Shown piece after piece: positions 1 through 7,297 of a DNA stretch of 18,571 nt. The notes beneath the pieces are model-generated. The model was not told the origin of the DNA and made no database searches. It saw only the letters and a list, made by a program, of their open reading frames with translations. The stretch's first letter is position 1. The number at the start of each line of letters is the position of its first letter. Origin of the DNA: AP-16 sp046727735 (lineage in GTDB: Bacteria; Pseudomonadota; Alphaproteobacteria; Rhizobiales; Xanthobacteraceae); assembly GCA_046727735.1 (NCBI GenBank), contig JBKPDF010000004.1, positions 1 through 18,571 on the forward strand, given 5' to 3'. The position numbers and the translations under genes are program-made.

Positions 1-187
1 TTATCGCTCGCTGGTGGTGAATTGCGCTTTGGCTGGCGAAATCGGACAGGCCAGGTCAGCGCTCGAGATGCTAAAACACCTTTCGCCGGGAATTTGTCTC
101 AAATGGATCGAAAGCGACTTGTCTTTCGTGCGGGAACAAGATCGGCGTCGATATCTGGAGGCATTTCGCTTAGCTGGCCTGGAATAG
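1..187 (+). CDS. C-terminal end of a TPR/adenylate-cyclase-type protein (5' end outside window)
   Basis: Reading from base 2, a frame of 61 codons runs to a TAG at 185-187. The peptide has a helical-repeat look (LVVNCALAGEIGQARSALEM, then LSPGICLKWIE) and ends in RRRYLEAFRLAGLE. That tail is typical of the large rhizobial family of adenylate/guanylate cyclase proteins with C-terminal TPR repeats, whose members end in a helix of the type RYxEGLRKAGLPE. Only the last part is present, so the cyclase or ATPase portion is inferred from family knowledge and not seen. The gene would act in cAMP or stress signalling if complete. It is followed at once by two further degenerate copies of the same tail in the same frame. 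The alternative is that this is already a pseudogene, which the window cannot settle. Confidence 0.6.
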   Translation, partial: YRSLVVNCALAGEIGQARSALEMLKHLSPGICLKWIESDLSFVREQDRRRYLEAFRLAGLE

Positions 188-199
188 CTTCGTTTTCCC

Positions 200-370
200 A
201 ATATTGAGAACTTGCGAAAAGCCGGAGTGGTTGTCGGCGCGATTGGCCCGAAGGTGGAGTAGGCTGAGATCGAGCGGACAAACGTATCAAAGCACTGATC
301 CCTTTTTCGCCGCCCGGAAGACCTCGTCAGATACGAAGAGGGCCTGCGAAAGGCCGGTCTACCGGAGTGA
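200..370 (+). pseudogene. Two degenerate extra copies of the cyclase/TPR C-terminal tail
   Basis: Past the TAG at 187 the same frame reads NIENLRKAGV at 200-229. After in-frame stops it reads PEDLVRYEEGLRKAGLPE at 314-367, closed by TGA at 368-370. Both peptides match the C-terminal helix pattern of the TPR/cyclase family, and the last is a near-canonical ending. No start codon or upstream domain accompanies them. They look like 3' ends left behind by recombination between paralogs, or by tandem duplication and decay. All three tails lie in one frame, which favours local tandem duplication. The family assignment is from pattern recognition only. Confidence 0.5.
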
Positions 371-408
371 TTACCACCGCATAACCGCGTGCGGAGCGTC
401 AGCTTGCC
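360..408 (+). repeat. Dispersed repeat, copy A (cyclase 3' end plus 3' flank)
   Basis: This 49 bp starts with TACCGGAGTGA, the codons for the final Pro-Glu-stop of the degenerate cyclase tail, and ends with GCGTGCGGAGCGTCAGCTTG plus CC. It aligns with 1321-1367 with two gap positions and few mismatches. It includes non-coding 3' flank, so shared protein sequence alone does not explain it. It may be the conserved downstream segment of a paralogous gene family. Confidence 0.6.
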
Positions 409-687
409 CGAGCTTCCTTGCAGGCCACGGACGAGACAGCCCGCGCTTGGACTGGCGGCCGCAGCATAGGACCCCATAGCTTTCGTAAGTAAGCTTTGGC
501 CCCAGGGGACGAGGGACAGGCAAGCAAGACGCCTTAGGCCGCCCGGCGAAGAGAGCAAAGCACAAGGATGTCATTGACCGAATGACAGGAGCGCCGTCCT
601 GAGCCAATTCTGGAGTAAGCCGGAGCGGTCCTGTAAGCTTAGGCGCGCTCGCGGACAGGGCCTGGCCAACACGCGGGGGAACAGCAC
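371..687. other. Intergenic stretch without a supported gene
   Basis: After repeat copy A there is no frame with convincing protein character on either strand. The open frames here are rich in Arg, Pro and Ser and lack ribosome binding sites. The last bases (about 675-687) carry a purine-rich GGGGGAA segment that can serve as ribosome binding site for the gene starting at 688. I see no RNA gene or strong terminator. Confidence 0.5.
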
Positions 688-1286
688 ATGACAGTCGGCG
701 CTGCGATTGTGGTAGTGGCGGCGGTCTTTCTTCTGATCGTTTCGCCAGGCTTCAGCAAACTTGCGATCATCGTATTCCTGGCCGGTGCGATCGGGATTGT
801 CTACTTGACAAACCAGGATAGTGAGCGGTCTCGACAGTGGCAGGCACAGCAGGCGCAAGCGGAAAGATTTGCCACAACGTCAATTCGCCCCGAAGACCTG
901 TCACTCGGAGATGTGAAACTTGTTAGAGGCGCTCGCGGCTTGCTCGGCTACGAATGGCTACTGCAGGGCGTCCTAACGAACAACTCGGGCACGGTCTAGA
1001 GGCGCTCACATTCGAGGTCACAGTGATGAACTGCGGAGGAGATCCGCTGCAGATTTCAGGGAAACAGACGCCGCAGTCCACCGGGGATTGTCTCACGGTT
1101 GGTCAGCAGCGAGTGCCTTTGCGCGGAGACACCTCTAACACATACCAGAAGGGGGTTGTACCTCCTGGGCAGACGCGAAGCTTTACCAGCTATGCCGTCC
1201 ATTTTGATGGCATGCCGCCAACGGTGCGCCCGGGAGCAAATCGCTCTTTCACATGGAAGCTAGTTGAGGTGCGGGCCGCGTATTGA
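688..1286 (+). pseudogene. Membrane-anchored hypothetical protein, interrupted by a frameshift
   Basis: The start ATG at 688 follows a GGGGGAAC motif. The first frame (688-999) has two N-terminal hydrophobic stretches (about residues 4-20 and 23-41), then a polar helix and GYEWLLQGVLTNNSGTV before TAG at 997-999. The next frame continues the same fold from CTA at 996: LEALTFEVTVMNC, GDCLTVGQQ, then VPPGQTRSFTSYAVHF, ending at 1286. Joined, the two parts give about 199 residues resembling small membrane-tethered proteins with a beta-sandwich of the FxLYD kind (NNSG, PPGQTR). One missing base at 994-997 explains the break. It could be true decay or a sequencing error. Nothing in the sequence shows its role. 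Confidence 0.65.
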
Positions 1287-1320
1287 GGAGCGGCGACTGA
1301 GGAACGTCCGGTGATTGAAG

Positions 1321-1367
1321 TACCGGAGTGACCACCGCCGCGGTCGCGTGCGGAGCATCAGCTTGCC
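1321..1367 (+). repeat. Dispersed repeat, copy B (cyclase 3' end plus 3' flank)
   Basis: This second copy of the 360-408 repeat begins TACCGGAGTGACCACCGCCG and ends in GTGCGGAGCATCAGCTTGCC. Upstream only a few codons (VIEVPE, then stop) recall a cyclase tail, so nearly the whole coding part is gone. It lies 14 bp before the start of the methyltransferase relic. The spacing suggests an ancestral order of cyclase, repeat, methyltransferase. Confidence 0.6.
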
Positions 1368-1381
1368 TACAGGGGGTAAGG

Positions 1382-1563
1382 ATGAGCGATAGCGCGTTGA
1401 AAGCTGAACAGCGTGGCACTTGGGAAGCCGCGGCACCGGGCTGGGCGATGGGAGCGAAAGTTCTCGGCTGGCTTGCTTGAGGCTACCGACATCCTTCTTG
1501 ATATGGCCGGTATCAAGCCTGGAATGTGTGTCCTCGACCTAGCGTGTGGGGCTGGCAGTCGGT
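1382..1563 (+). pseudogene. SAM-dependent methyltransferase relic, frameshifted and truncated
   Basis: ATG at 1382 follows an excellent ribosome binding site (AGGGGGTAAGG). The first frame reads MSDSALKAEQRGTWEAAAPG and then loses sense. The next frame resumes with ERKFSAGLLEATDILLDMAG, then IKPGMCVLDLACGAGS, which is the glycine-rich motif I of class I methyltransferases (UbiE/COQ5-like). Loss of two bases near 1447-1451 accounts for the shift. Homology stops at about 1563, right after motif I, where the sequence becomes the 3' end of the opposite-strand DUF2189 gene. About 60 codons of an expected 250 or more remain, so the product cannot be functional. The abrupt end marks a deletion or recombination junction. 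Confidence 0.75.
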
Positions 1564-2384
1564 CGAGCGGGCTGATCGGTGGGGCTGAGGCCCGGCTCGA
1601 CTACCTTGCGATAGAGATGCCAGGTCGTGTGCGCGATGATCGGCATGACGATCGCGAGACCGAGGAACAGTGGCAGCGAGCCAAGCACCAGCGCAACCGC
1701 GACGATGAGGCCCCACGTTGCCATTGTCAGCGGGTTCGCGAGAACGGCCCTGACCGAAGTGTGGATCGCCACGGCAGCACCCACTTCCCGGTCGAGCAGC
1801 AGCGGGAACGAGACTACGCTGATCGTCAGCGCGATGACCGCAAACACGAATCCGATGAGGTTGCCGAGGACGATCAGGGTCCAACCGGCCGGCGTGGTAA
1901 ACACCTGGCGGACGAATTGCGGCATTGACATCGGCGTCGTGTATCCGAACAGCGATTGATAGAGCAATTCTGCCGTGGCCAGCCAAATCAGGAAAATCGC
2001 CATCAGCAGGAGCCCGAGCGCTAGGATCGCGTCGCGCGAAGGCGACCGCACCACGTCGAACGCATTTGTCCAAGACGAATCGAGACCCCGCTCGCGCCGG
2101 CGGCTCAGCTCATAAAGACCGAGGGCCGCAAAGAGTCCGACCATCGCAAACCCCGAGGCAAGCGGAAACAGCAGCGACACGACCTCATAGCCGAGCGTCA
2201 GAAAAACCGGGAACAGGCCGATGAGCGGATAAAGAACTCCGAGAAACAAAGCGTCACTCGGCATGGACGAAAAATCATCGATGCCCTTGACCAGCGCGTC
2301 TCGGATGTCCGCCAGAGCGATCTTGCGGATTGCGGGGTAGGAGGGGCTTTTGCCTGTCCCGGCGATCACATGGAGGTTTCTCAT
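1539..2384 (-). CDS. DUF2189 family integral membrane protein
   Basis: The 281-aa product has the hallmarks of the DUF2189 family. These are an N-terminal cytoplasmic segment with IRKIALADIRDALVKGIDDF, then about six hydrophobic segments (roughly residues 43-62, 66-92, 118-141, 165-190, 218-240 and 243-256). Family length is near 260-280. The function is not established; it is an inner-membrane protein. The ATG at 2384 has a good ribosome binding site (GGAGAAGG about 3 nt upstream). The last codons (after KVVEPGLSPTDQP) overlap the truncated methyltransferase on the other strand. The native C-terminus may therefore have been changed by the junction, although all membrane segments are intact. 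It appears monocistronic, with no neighbour in the same direction within 390 bp. Confidence 0.8.
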   Translation of the reverse strand: MRNLHVIAGTGKSPSYPAIRKIALADIRDALVKGIDDFSSMPSDALFLGVLYPLIGLFPVFLTLGYEVVSLLFPLASGFAMVGLFAALGLYELSRRRERGLDSSWTNAFDVVRSPSRDAILALGLLLMAIFLIWLATAELLYQSLFGYTTPMSMPQFVRQVFTTPAGWTLIVLGNLIGFVFAVIALTISVVSFPLLLDREVGAAVAIHTSVRAVLANPLTMATWGLIVAVALVLGSLPLFLGLAIVMPIIAHTTWHLYRKVVEPGLSPTDQPARPTASPTR

Positions 2385-2775
2385 GGTCCTTCTCCCAGAT
2401 TGACTGGTCGAAGCCGTCCCCGCCGGCGGTGCTCGATGTCACCGCCATTCTCTTTGACCCACGCCCTCCTGCAGGCGGTTCCCAGTATATATCGCATTTT
2501 GCCGGCCAATGTCGTGGCGCTGGGGCCGCAGCATTCAATTGCATGTGAGGGAAGCGGATGTGCGCGGCAAGTGAAACGCTGCATCGTGGCGAAGAACGCG
2601 GCGCCGCCCGCCGATGAGGTGATCGAGTAGCCTTCCGATACCCCAGCGACGGCGCTATCCCACAAGCACACATGTGGTCAGCACGAATTTTCGATATCCA
2701 GCATGGAAGTTTTCTGTCAGCGGGGGCACCACGCGTCTTGCGTGTGGGCCCCCCGGCCTTGGCATTCGCCGCTGT
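2385..2775. other. Intergenic region upstream of the DUF2189 gene
   Basis: There is no credible gene. On the minus strand an open frame here (2381-2671) contains YSITSS-like text, which recurs in spurious rhizobial ORFs read from dispersed repeats. The bases around 2611-2640 may be a fragment of such a repeat. AT-rich bases near 2486-2495 (TATATATCGC) could contribute to a promoter for the DUF2189 gene. A GC-rich hairpin at 2722-2753 is listed separately. Confidence 0.4.
2722..2753 (-). terminator. GC-rich hairpin downstream of the symporter gene
   Basis: GGGGGC at 2722-2727 pairs with GCCCCC at 2748-2753. The inner pairs ACGC (2731-2734) and GCGT (2740-2743) close a small loop, with a bulge and a mismatch between. 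It lies 23 bp past the stop of the minus-strand symporter gene, where a terminator is expected. No T-run follows on that strand, so intrinsic termination is uncertain. Confidence 0.35.
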
Positions 2776-4320
2776 TTAGCTGTGATAGTCGGACGTCATC
2801 GTCTCGTCTCCAACTCCTCGCGTCGGAAGCATATTGAAAACGGGCGTCAGGACGATGGCGATCAGTAGGTTTAGAACCAACATATAAAGAGCTGTATAAC
2901 CGGGAAAGCTGTAGCTGCCTACAACCAGGGAATACGTTGAGACGAAGTTCAGCGACGCGGCTATCTTGGTGCCAATAATCATTCCTGCAGCCCAACCCGT
3001 CAACAGTGCCCATGGATTCAGCCAGCGCGTATACAGGCCGATGATGACGGACGGAAGGGTTTGAATGATCCAGATGCCGCCTAGCAACTGCAGCTGTATC
3101 GCGTATTGCTCCGGAACCAAGATTATAAACAGCAGAGCGAACAGCTTGATATTCATAGACGCCCATTTGGCTACTTGGGACTCTTGCTGATGCGTGCATT
3201 GCGGCTGCCAAAACTCTCGATAAATGTTGCGAGCAAAGAGGTTCGCGGCTGCAATGGACATGATTGCCGCGGGCACGAGAGCACCGATGCCGATCGCGGC
3301 GAAAGCAGCGCCGGCGAACCAGGAAGGAAACATATGGAGCATCAGCGCCGGCACAGCAAAATTGGACTTGAACTGCAGAAATCCGTCCTCGAATTGCGGC
3401 AGCTTGTCTACCCCTGCCGCGATCGCCATGAATCCGACGAGGGCGAGCAACCCGAGCATGAAAGAATAGGCCGGCAACATTACCGCGTTTCGACGGATGG
3501 AATGCGGGCTGCTCGCGCTCAGAATTCCGGTGATAGCATGCGGATAGAGGAAGAGCGCGAGCGCTGACCCCAGCGCCAACGTGGCATAGTTGCTGTAAGC
3601 GCCTGTCGTGTTTCCTTGGGGAACCGGGAGCAGGAGCTTGTTGGCAGGAACGGCAGCAAAGATGTTCGCATACCCTCCGAGCTTGAACGGTATTACGACA
3701 ATACAGGCGAGCACAGTGACGAGGATCAAAACGTCCTTGATGACCACGATGGCAGTCGGAGCGCGCAAGCCACTGGAATATGTGAACGACGCAAGGATGG
3801 CAAAGGCGATTACTATCGGAAGGCTTGCAATCCAGCCCTCGCCCCAAAACCCAAGCGCGCCGATGACGACCTGAAGACCTACGAGTTGAAGCGCGATGTA
3901 GGGCACCGTGGCCAGTATTCCGGTCCCGGCGATGGCGAGCGCCAGCCACCGGTTGCCGAACCGGCCCCGGACAAAATCTGCGGCCGTGATGTAGCCGTGC
4001 TTGTGCGAAACGCACCAAAATCGCGGGAAAACCGTGAATACGATCGGGTAAATCAGCATAGTGTATGGCACGGCAAAGAAGGCGATCGCCCCTGCACCAA
4101 ATGCCAGCGCGGGAACGGCGATTGAGGTGTATGCGGTATAAAGCGCGCCACCGAGAAGGAACCAATTGACGAGGGTGCCAAAGCGCTGGCCCCCGAGGCC
4201 CCATTCGTGCAGGAGATCGAGGTCGCCCTGGCGCCAACGCCCTGCGGCAAAGCCCAACCAGGTGATAAGGCAGAAAATCCAGACGAAGACGATGAGCGCA
4301 ACCCAGTTTACGTCTTGCAA
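2776..4320 (-). CDS. mctP: Sodium:solute symporter, MctP-type monocarboxylate permease
   Basis: The product is a polytopic sodium:solute symporter (SSS) family protein. Near the N-terminus it has WLGFAAGRWRQGDLDLLHEW and GLGGQRFGTLVNWFLLGG, a pattern I associate with the rhizobial monocarboxylate transporter MctP (lactate, pyruvate, propionate, alanine). HKHGYITAADFVRGRFGNRW and the SSS sodium-site helix IGIGALVPAAIMSIAAANLF follow. The frame is open up to 4602. I place the start at TTG 4320, because AAGGAGGGAGG lies just upstream and the protein then begins QDVNWVALIVFVW directly before the first helix. That gives 514 aa, normal for the family, while the longer version adds an uncharacteristic Arg/Ser-rich leader. 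Thirteen or so transmembrane segments are visible. No two-component regulator pair lies next to it. Substrate is inferred from similarity. Confidence 0.8.
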   Translation of the reverse strand: MQDVNWVALIVFVWIFCLITWLGFAAGRWRQGDLDLLHEWGLGGQRFGTLVNWFLLGGALYTAYTSIAVPALAFGAGAIAFFAVPYTMLIYPIVFTVFPRFWCVSHKHGYITAADFVRGRFGNRWLALAIAGTGILATVPYIALQLVGLQVVIGALGFWGEGWIASLPIVIAFAILASFTYSSGLRAPTAIVVIKDVLILVTVLACIVVIPFKLGGYANIFAAVPANKLLLPVPQGNTTGAYSNYATLALGSALALFLYPHAITGILSASSPHSIRRNAVMLPAYSFMLGLLALVGFMAIAAGVDKLPQFEDGFLQFKSNFAVPALMLHMFPSWFAGAAFAAIGIGALVPAAIMSIAAANLFARNIYREFWQPQCTHQQESQVAKWASMNIKLFALLFIILVPEQYAIQLQLLGGIWIIQTLPSVIIGLYTRWLNPWALLTGWAAGMIIGTKIAASLNFVSTYSLVVGSYSFPGYTALYMLVLNLLIAIVLTPVFNMLPTRGVGDETMTSDYHS

Positions 4321-4322
4321 TG

Positions 4323-4332
4323 CCTCCCTCCT
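4323..4332 (-). promoter_or_regulatory. Ribosome binding site that fixes a TTG start for the symporter
   Basis: The minus-strand complement reads AGGAGGGAGG, ending two bases before the TTG at 4318-4320. No upstream ATG of the same frame has a comparable site, and the region above lacks hydrophobic sequence. This decides in favour of the non-ATG start. Confidence 0.65.
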
Positions 4333-4525
4333 TCCGTTGGCGAGCCGAGCTCTAACCACCCCCTTTGCAACAGATGATCGGACTTTGGCGAGTGAAAGCT
4401 GACGTGGACGCGTTTGCGCATGAGGACTATAACACTGGCCGATTGCGCCGTAACGAAAAGACGAGATATCTCCGTTGATTCGGTGGAGGTCCAGGGGGAT
4501 TTCCGACACCTGTCGAGGATGAGAA

Positions 4526-5404
4526 ATGCGACGCATCATTGCCGTTGCCGTCATGGGCCTCTCTTTGTCTTCTGCCGGTATGGGAGGGCCAATCGTCTCC
4601 ATGCCTGGCCCGCAAGATGTCGAAGGGAAGCAATCGCGCCGGCAGGTGTGGCTCGTCCCCTCTACCGATCCGGGTCAATTGATGCGAACCACCGTGTTGC
4701 GGCCGCCAGGGGATGGACCTTTTCCGCTGCTAATCATGAATCATGGGACAACCATGAGCGCACCGCAGCGAGCGGATTTTCCCATGCTCGAGTTCGAAGC
4801 CGCAGCGCGATGGTTTGTTACTCAGGGCTTTGTCGTGGTGGCACCGCAGCGCACAGGTCACGGCGAAACTGGTGGGCTTTTTTTCGAAAGTCAACGTGTC
4901 TGCGAGGTTGCCCACTTCCGCGCGGCGGGACTGGCTGCGGCCGGCAACATCCTAGCAACCATCAACTACATGCTCACCCAACCTTTTGTCCAACAGAGCA
5001 AAGTCGTTGTACTTGGTCAATCGGCAGGCGGTTGGTCTTCCCTCGCCCTAGCTAGCCTCAACCCACCGATGGTGCGTGCAGTGATCGATTTCGTAGGCGG
5101 TCGTGGCGGTCATTTCGAAGGCAAACCGAATAACAATTGCCATCCTGATCACTTGGTCGAAGCCGCGGGGAAGTTCGGGAGTACTGCACGAATCCCGACT
5201 CTCTGGATTTATCTTGAAAACGATACCTTTTTTGGTCCTGCCCTGTCGAAACGAATGGTAGCTGCCTGGCGAGCCGCCGGGGGGGCGGCTGAATATCACC
5301 TGCTCCCGTCGTTCGGGGAGGACGGGCATTTCTTCATTCATCACCCAGACGCACTCCCGATCTGGGCCCCCATCGTGCAGGAATTTCTGGCTCGGCATCC
5401 ATAG
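4526..5404 (+). CDS. Exported alpha/beta hydrolase (dienelactone hydrolase-like)
   Basis: This 292-aa serine hydrolase has a short basic N-terminus and hydrophobic stretch (residues 1-20), consistent with a Sec signal peptide and periplasmic location. The fold markers are PLLIMNHGT (oxyanion region, HG at 73-74), the nucleophile elbow GQSAGG with Ser166, an acid candidate Asp233 in YLENDTFF, and catalytic His268 in GEDGHFF. RTGHGETGG (109-117) sits on the usual loop after strand 4. The length fits small secreted dienelactone-hydrolase/lipase-like enzymes. The natural substrate is unknown, probably a small ester. The gene is divergent from the symporter, with about 205 bp between the two starts, so the promoters may lie side by side. 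A weak hairpin follows the stop. Confidence 0.75.
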   Translation: MRRIIAVAVMGLSLSSAGMGGPIVSMPGPQDVEGKQSRRQVWLVPSTDPGQLMRTTVLRPPGDGPFPLLIMNHGTTMSAPQRADFPMLEFEAAARWFVTQGFVVVAPQRTGHGETGGLFFESQRVCEVAHFRAAGLAAAGNILATINYMLTQPFVQQSKVVVLGQSAGGWSSLALASLNPPMVRAVIDFVGGRGGHFEGKPNNNCHPDHLVEAAGKFGSTARIPTLWIYLENDTFFGPALSKRMVAAWRAAGGAAEYHLLPSFGEDGHFFIHHPDALPIWAPIVQEFLARHP

Positions 5405-5405
5405 T

Positions 5406-5457
5406 CGAGCTCGTTTTGAGCACTGGCAGCCTTTGCGGTTGTCGCAACTCAAGCTCG
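5406..5457 (+). terminator. Weak inverted repeat after the hydrolase gene
   Basis: CGAGCT at 5406-5411 plus TGAG at 5417-5420 are complementary to CTCAAGCTCG at 5448-5457, with a bulge of five bases and a 27 nt loop. It starts right after the hydrolase stop codon. The loop is long and there is no T-run, so this is a tentative terminator only. Confidence 0.2.
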
Positions 5458-5469
5458 GGCCGTGCGCCC

Positions 5470-5607
5470 GTCTTCCAGAAAGGCCCGCAGGCGATCGAGG
5501 CAGAATTGGCGTTTACCGAGGCCCATCGGCTCGCGAAGGAACCGAATGCTGGCCCGCAGCTCTTCCAGTCCGCCTGGGGGCTGTACGTGAATGCGGCGCA
5601 CAACCGT
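5470..5607 (+). pseudogene. Internal fragment of a TPR/ATPase-type regulator or cyclase
   Basis: In one frame these bases read VFQKGPQAIEAELAFTEAHR, then LAKEPNAGPQLFQSAWGLYV and NAAHNR. This resembles the TPR region of large ATPase/adenylate-cyclase proteins, in which a helix pair ends in a motif like xPQLFxxxWGLW. No start codon, upstream domain or continuation is present. The frame then enters a different remnant. It is probably a scrap from the same paralog family as the tails at the left edge of the window. Assignment is by pattern only. Confidence 0.45.
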
Positions 5608-5617
5608 CTGGCGAGAA

Positions 5618-5785
5618 ACCCGTGCTTACCTCAAGGCAGGCTCGTTCGTGGTCGCCGCGGCCGCCGCATTGTTCGCAGCAGCCGGCACGGTCACCATCCC
5701 GAGCTTTTGGATCTATCTAGCAATCTTCGCCCTGGTGATGATCGTTTCGTTCGCGGCGCTCGATCCGCATAACCTTGTCCGACGG
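5618..5785 (+). pseudogene. N-terminal fragment of an isoprenylcysteine methyltransferase-family membrane protein
   Basis: The frame reads AYLKAGSFVVAAAAALFAAA, then GTVTIPSFWIYLAIFALVMI and VSFAALDP before it turns into arginine-rich text. Two transmembrane helices joined by a GTxxxPSFW turn, followed by LDP, match the start of isoprenylcysteine carboxyl methyltransferase-family proteins (which continue DLVRERMRPG). About 50 residues of a protein near 200-220 aa survive. The catalytic C-terminal region is missing. The upstream end abuts the TPR fragment without a clean start codon, so both are junction debris left of the satellite-like element. Confidence 0.5.
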
Positions 5786-5986
5786 CGATCCAGCTTTTTC
5801 GGTGCTTTGGCGAGAGAACCCAGCCATTCCTTCATTGGCAGCTTCGAAAGTCCGAGTTTGGCACATCTGCGACATTCGCAAACACGTGAAAGAAGACCGT
5901 TATCAGTGCCAAAACGGACATACGACCGAGTTCACAAAGTTGGTGTGCGCCACTATCGCGCGTCCAGCAAACCGGACATGGTGATC

Positions 5987-6016
5987 ATATTCTCATCACC
6001 AATATTCTCATCACCA
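5987..6016. repeat. Perfect tandem 15-bp repeat at the 3' end of the large terminase gene
   Basis: ATATTCTCATCACCA occurs twice without spacing (5987-6001 and 6002-6016). The second copy overlaps the last codons and stop of the terminase gene (stop complement at 6011-6013). It may be a replication-slippage product or a trace of the left junction of the element. Confidence 0.85.
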
Positions 6017-7297
6017 CGGCACCGCGCGCGGGCCGCCATATCGCCGCGGCGTCCACGGCCTCGTCGCCGGCCCCGGCCGCGACGCCCACGCGAGCACCTT
6101 GTCGGAGATCACGAGCGGCCGGCGCGCATGTGGCTTGTGCTCGACCGCGAGCGCCAGCGCCACGACGGTGTCGTCGTGGAACCCCTCGGGCGCCGAGTAG
6201 CTCACGCCGCCGTTGCGCGCGTAGACGTACTCGAAGACCTCGAGCTCGTCGGGGATCACGCCCGCCGGGTAGGTCACCGCCTTCGACTGGATCGCGACCG
6301 CGAGCCCTTCCATGATTTTTTGTTTGCTCGCCTGATGCAGATGATAGCCCTCGAACCACGCTCCCAGCCGCCGCCGCAACTGCTCGACTATCGGATCCCC
6401 GACCCCCGTGCTGTCGCACAGCGCCGGCATCCGCCCGACCAGCCGCGCGATGCGGTTCATCGTCTCTTCCCACGGCGCCTGCCATCTTTCGAAGCGGCAG
6501 CAGCGCCCTTCGAGGTCGAGCGCGAGGCACACTGTCCAGTCGACGTGCTTCGCGAGGTCTATGCCCCACACCGCGGGCGGTTTGCTCGACATCGGCGCCA
6601 CGCACGCGCGAATCGCCTCGACCCCGAATGGGTTCGACCCTTCGGCGCTCGGTTGGGCCAGATACAACTCGTTGAAAACATGCTCCGGCAACAGCCGCCT
6701 CGCGTCCTCGACCTCCTCGGCGTCGAGCACGCCAGCAGCGATCGCGTCTGCGGCGACCAACTTGTGATAACCCATGTCCCGCGCGCCGTGCTCGGCGCGC
6801 CGCGCGAGTTGGTAGAACCAGTTCCGCCTGCCCCGCACGTTGCCAATGATCCGGATCGGCCCTTTGGTGTACGTCAAGGTCGAGCGAACGGCGTGCCACG
6901 CCTCTTCTTTGAAGCGGGAAGCTTCATCGATCACCGCCGCGTAGACATCCTCGCCGTACAAACTGTCCGGGCGATCGGCGCTCTTGAACCAAACCACCGT
7001 CTGCGTCGGCAGCACGATCGAGTGCGTGGTCAAGTTGACGACGACCACTCGCCGCGGCAGCGAACGACGCATGCGGCCGAAGGCGATCGCCGCCTGATCA
7101 GATACCGGCGCAACCCACCAAAAGTTCTGCCCAGCTTTGCCCTCAAGCGCCCGCTCCAGCAACCAACCGATGCAGCCCGACGTCTTTCCCGACTTCGTGC
7201 TGGCCTCGATCACGCTGTAACGCCTCCGGTCGAAGATCGCCTCGAACTGCTTCGGGTAGTAGTCCGGCCTCTCGTATTTGAACCGGTGCTCGCTCAT
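6011..7297 (-). CDS. Phage terminase large subunit (ATPase and nuclease)
   Basis: This 428-aa protein would pump and cut DNA during phage packaging. The ATPase part has a deviant Walker A, ASTKSGKTS (residues 32-40), and a Walker B, VYAAVIDEAS (118-127). RIIGNVRGRRNW (149-160) fits the coupling-motif region. The RNase H-like nuclease part shows the acidic residues Asp247 in WGIDLAK, Asp295 in CDSTGVGD and Asp375/Asp376 in FHDDTVVALAL. Length is at the short end for TerL (usually 420-600), but both domains appear complete. ATG at 7297 has GCGAGG upstream and overlaps the stop of the small-subunit gene by 4 bp. No portal or capsid gene follows, which is unusual because a portal gene normally comes next. 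Confidence 0.88.
   Translation of the reverse strand: MSEHRFKYERPDYYPKQFEAIFDRRRYSVIEASTKSGKTSGCIGWLLERALEGKAGQNFWWVAPVSDQAAIAFGRMRRSLPRRVVVVNLTTHSIVLPTQTVVWFKSADRPDSLYGEDVYAAVIDEASRFKEEAWHAVRSTLTYTKGPIRIIGNVRGRRNWFYQLARRAEHGARDMGYHKLVAADAIAAGVLDAEEVEDARRLLPEHVFNELYLAQPSAEGSNPFGVEAIRACVAPMSSKPPAVWGIDLAKHVDWTVCLALDLEGRCCRFERWQAPWEETMNRIARLVGRMPALCDSTGVGDPIVEQLRRRLGAWFEGYHLHQASKQKIMEGLAVAIQSKAVTYPAGVIPDELEVFEYVYARNGGVSYSAPEGFHDDTVVALALAVEHKPHARRPLVISDKVLAWASRPGPATRPWTPRRYGGPRAVPW

Noticed and set aside
1413..1928. 171-aa plus-strand open frame containing methyltransferase motif I
   Set aside because: Only the first 40 or so codons are methyltransferase-like. The rest is antisense to DUF2189, so it is treated as a pseudogene end.
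2717..4237. 506-aa minus-strand open frame overlapping the symporter
   Set aside because: It is an alternative frame of the symporter gene with Arg/His/Cys-rich text and no domain.
4321..4602. N-terminal extension of the symporter to an ATG at 4602
   Set aside because: The extra 94 residues look non-coding, while the TTG at 4320 has a very strong ribosome binding site and gives the normal family length.
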